Positions 11,778-11,822 of a stretch of DNA of 11,822 nucleotides are shown in pieces. The stretch covers positions 1 through 11,822 of the forward strand of contig DYCW01000149.1 of assembly GCA_019417865.1 (NCBI GenBank). Reading direction: 5' to 3'. The translations under genes and the position numbers were made by a program. This DNA comes from Ruminococcus sp. (GTDB lineage Bacteria > Bacillota > Clostridia > Oscillospirales > Ruminococcaceae). Position 1 is the first letter of the stretch. Every line of letters begins with the position of its first letter. The notes under the pieces were generated by a model, which had not been told where the DNA came from, did not search any database, and saw only the letters and a list, made by a program, of their open reading frames with translations.

Positions 11778-11822
11778 AATAAAGCTGTCGCACGGAAGAG
11801 CGAAAAGGTTAAGGAAGCAAGC

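Noticed and set aside
11784..11822. Start of a 23S rRNA gene suggested by GGTTAAG
   Set aside because: Only seven bases match, and the following bases (GAAGCAAGC) do not continue the 23S 5' sequence; the window ends too soon to decide.
1..11822. CRISPR array, transposase, integrase or toxin-antitoxin module
   Set aside because: No regularly spaced repeats and no such proteins. The XRE pair lacks an adjacent toxin-like gene.

Overview
The window looks like chromosomal housekeeping DNA from a low-to-mid-GC, Gram-positive, spore-forming-lineage anaerobe, most likely a Clostridia member of the Ruminococcaceae/Oscillospiraceae type. The evidence is AGGAG-type ribosome binding sites throughout, consensus sigma-A promoters, SpoVS and YmdB side by side, the MurT/GatD lipid II amidation pair, a PdxS/PdxT pair with a divergent MocR regulator, and U-tract terminators. 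The species cannot be named from the sequence alone.

Layout: 1-55 is the 3' part of a tRNA-Gly(GCC) followed by a strong terminator. 277-1722 (minus strand) is pdxS-pdxT, the two subunits of DXP-independent pyridoxal-phosphate (vitamin B6) synthase. About 590 bases of unusually hairpin-rich non-coding DNA separate it from the divergent pdxR-like regulator (2311-3723, plus). The two promoters of this divergent unit overlap face to face, and a perfect 9-bp inverted repeat (CTGACCTGA/TCAGGTCAG) is the obvious operator candidate. 3800-4352 holds a terminator-bounded pair of divergent small XRE/Cro-type repressors that are paralogues of each other, with two copies of a 17-bp palindrome in their shared promoter region.

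4495-5814 (minus) is a CNNM/CorC-type CBS-domain membrane protein. 5937-6197 is spoVS and 6325-7089 is ymdB (both minus), an order also known in Bacillus. 7206-9312 (minus) is murT-gatD, overlapping by 14 bases, which amidates the D-Glu residue of lipid II. recG (9645-11687, plus) is divergent from murT. The window ends in a sigma-A promoter with perfect -35 and -10 hexamers whose transcript lies beyond the edge.

By function the genes cover cofactor synthesis with its own regulator, cell-wall precursor modification, developmental/RNA regulation (YmdB, SpoVS), membrane ion or stress physiology (CNNM) and replication-fork repair (RecG). Most recognisable genes are ordinary. The parts least explained by known annotation are the structured pdxST leader/intergenic region (about 1776-2185), the promoter/operator knot at 2200-2294, and the orphan XRE switch at 3800-4352.
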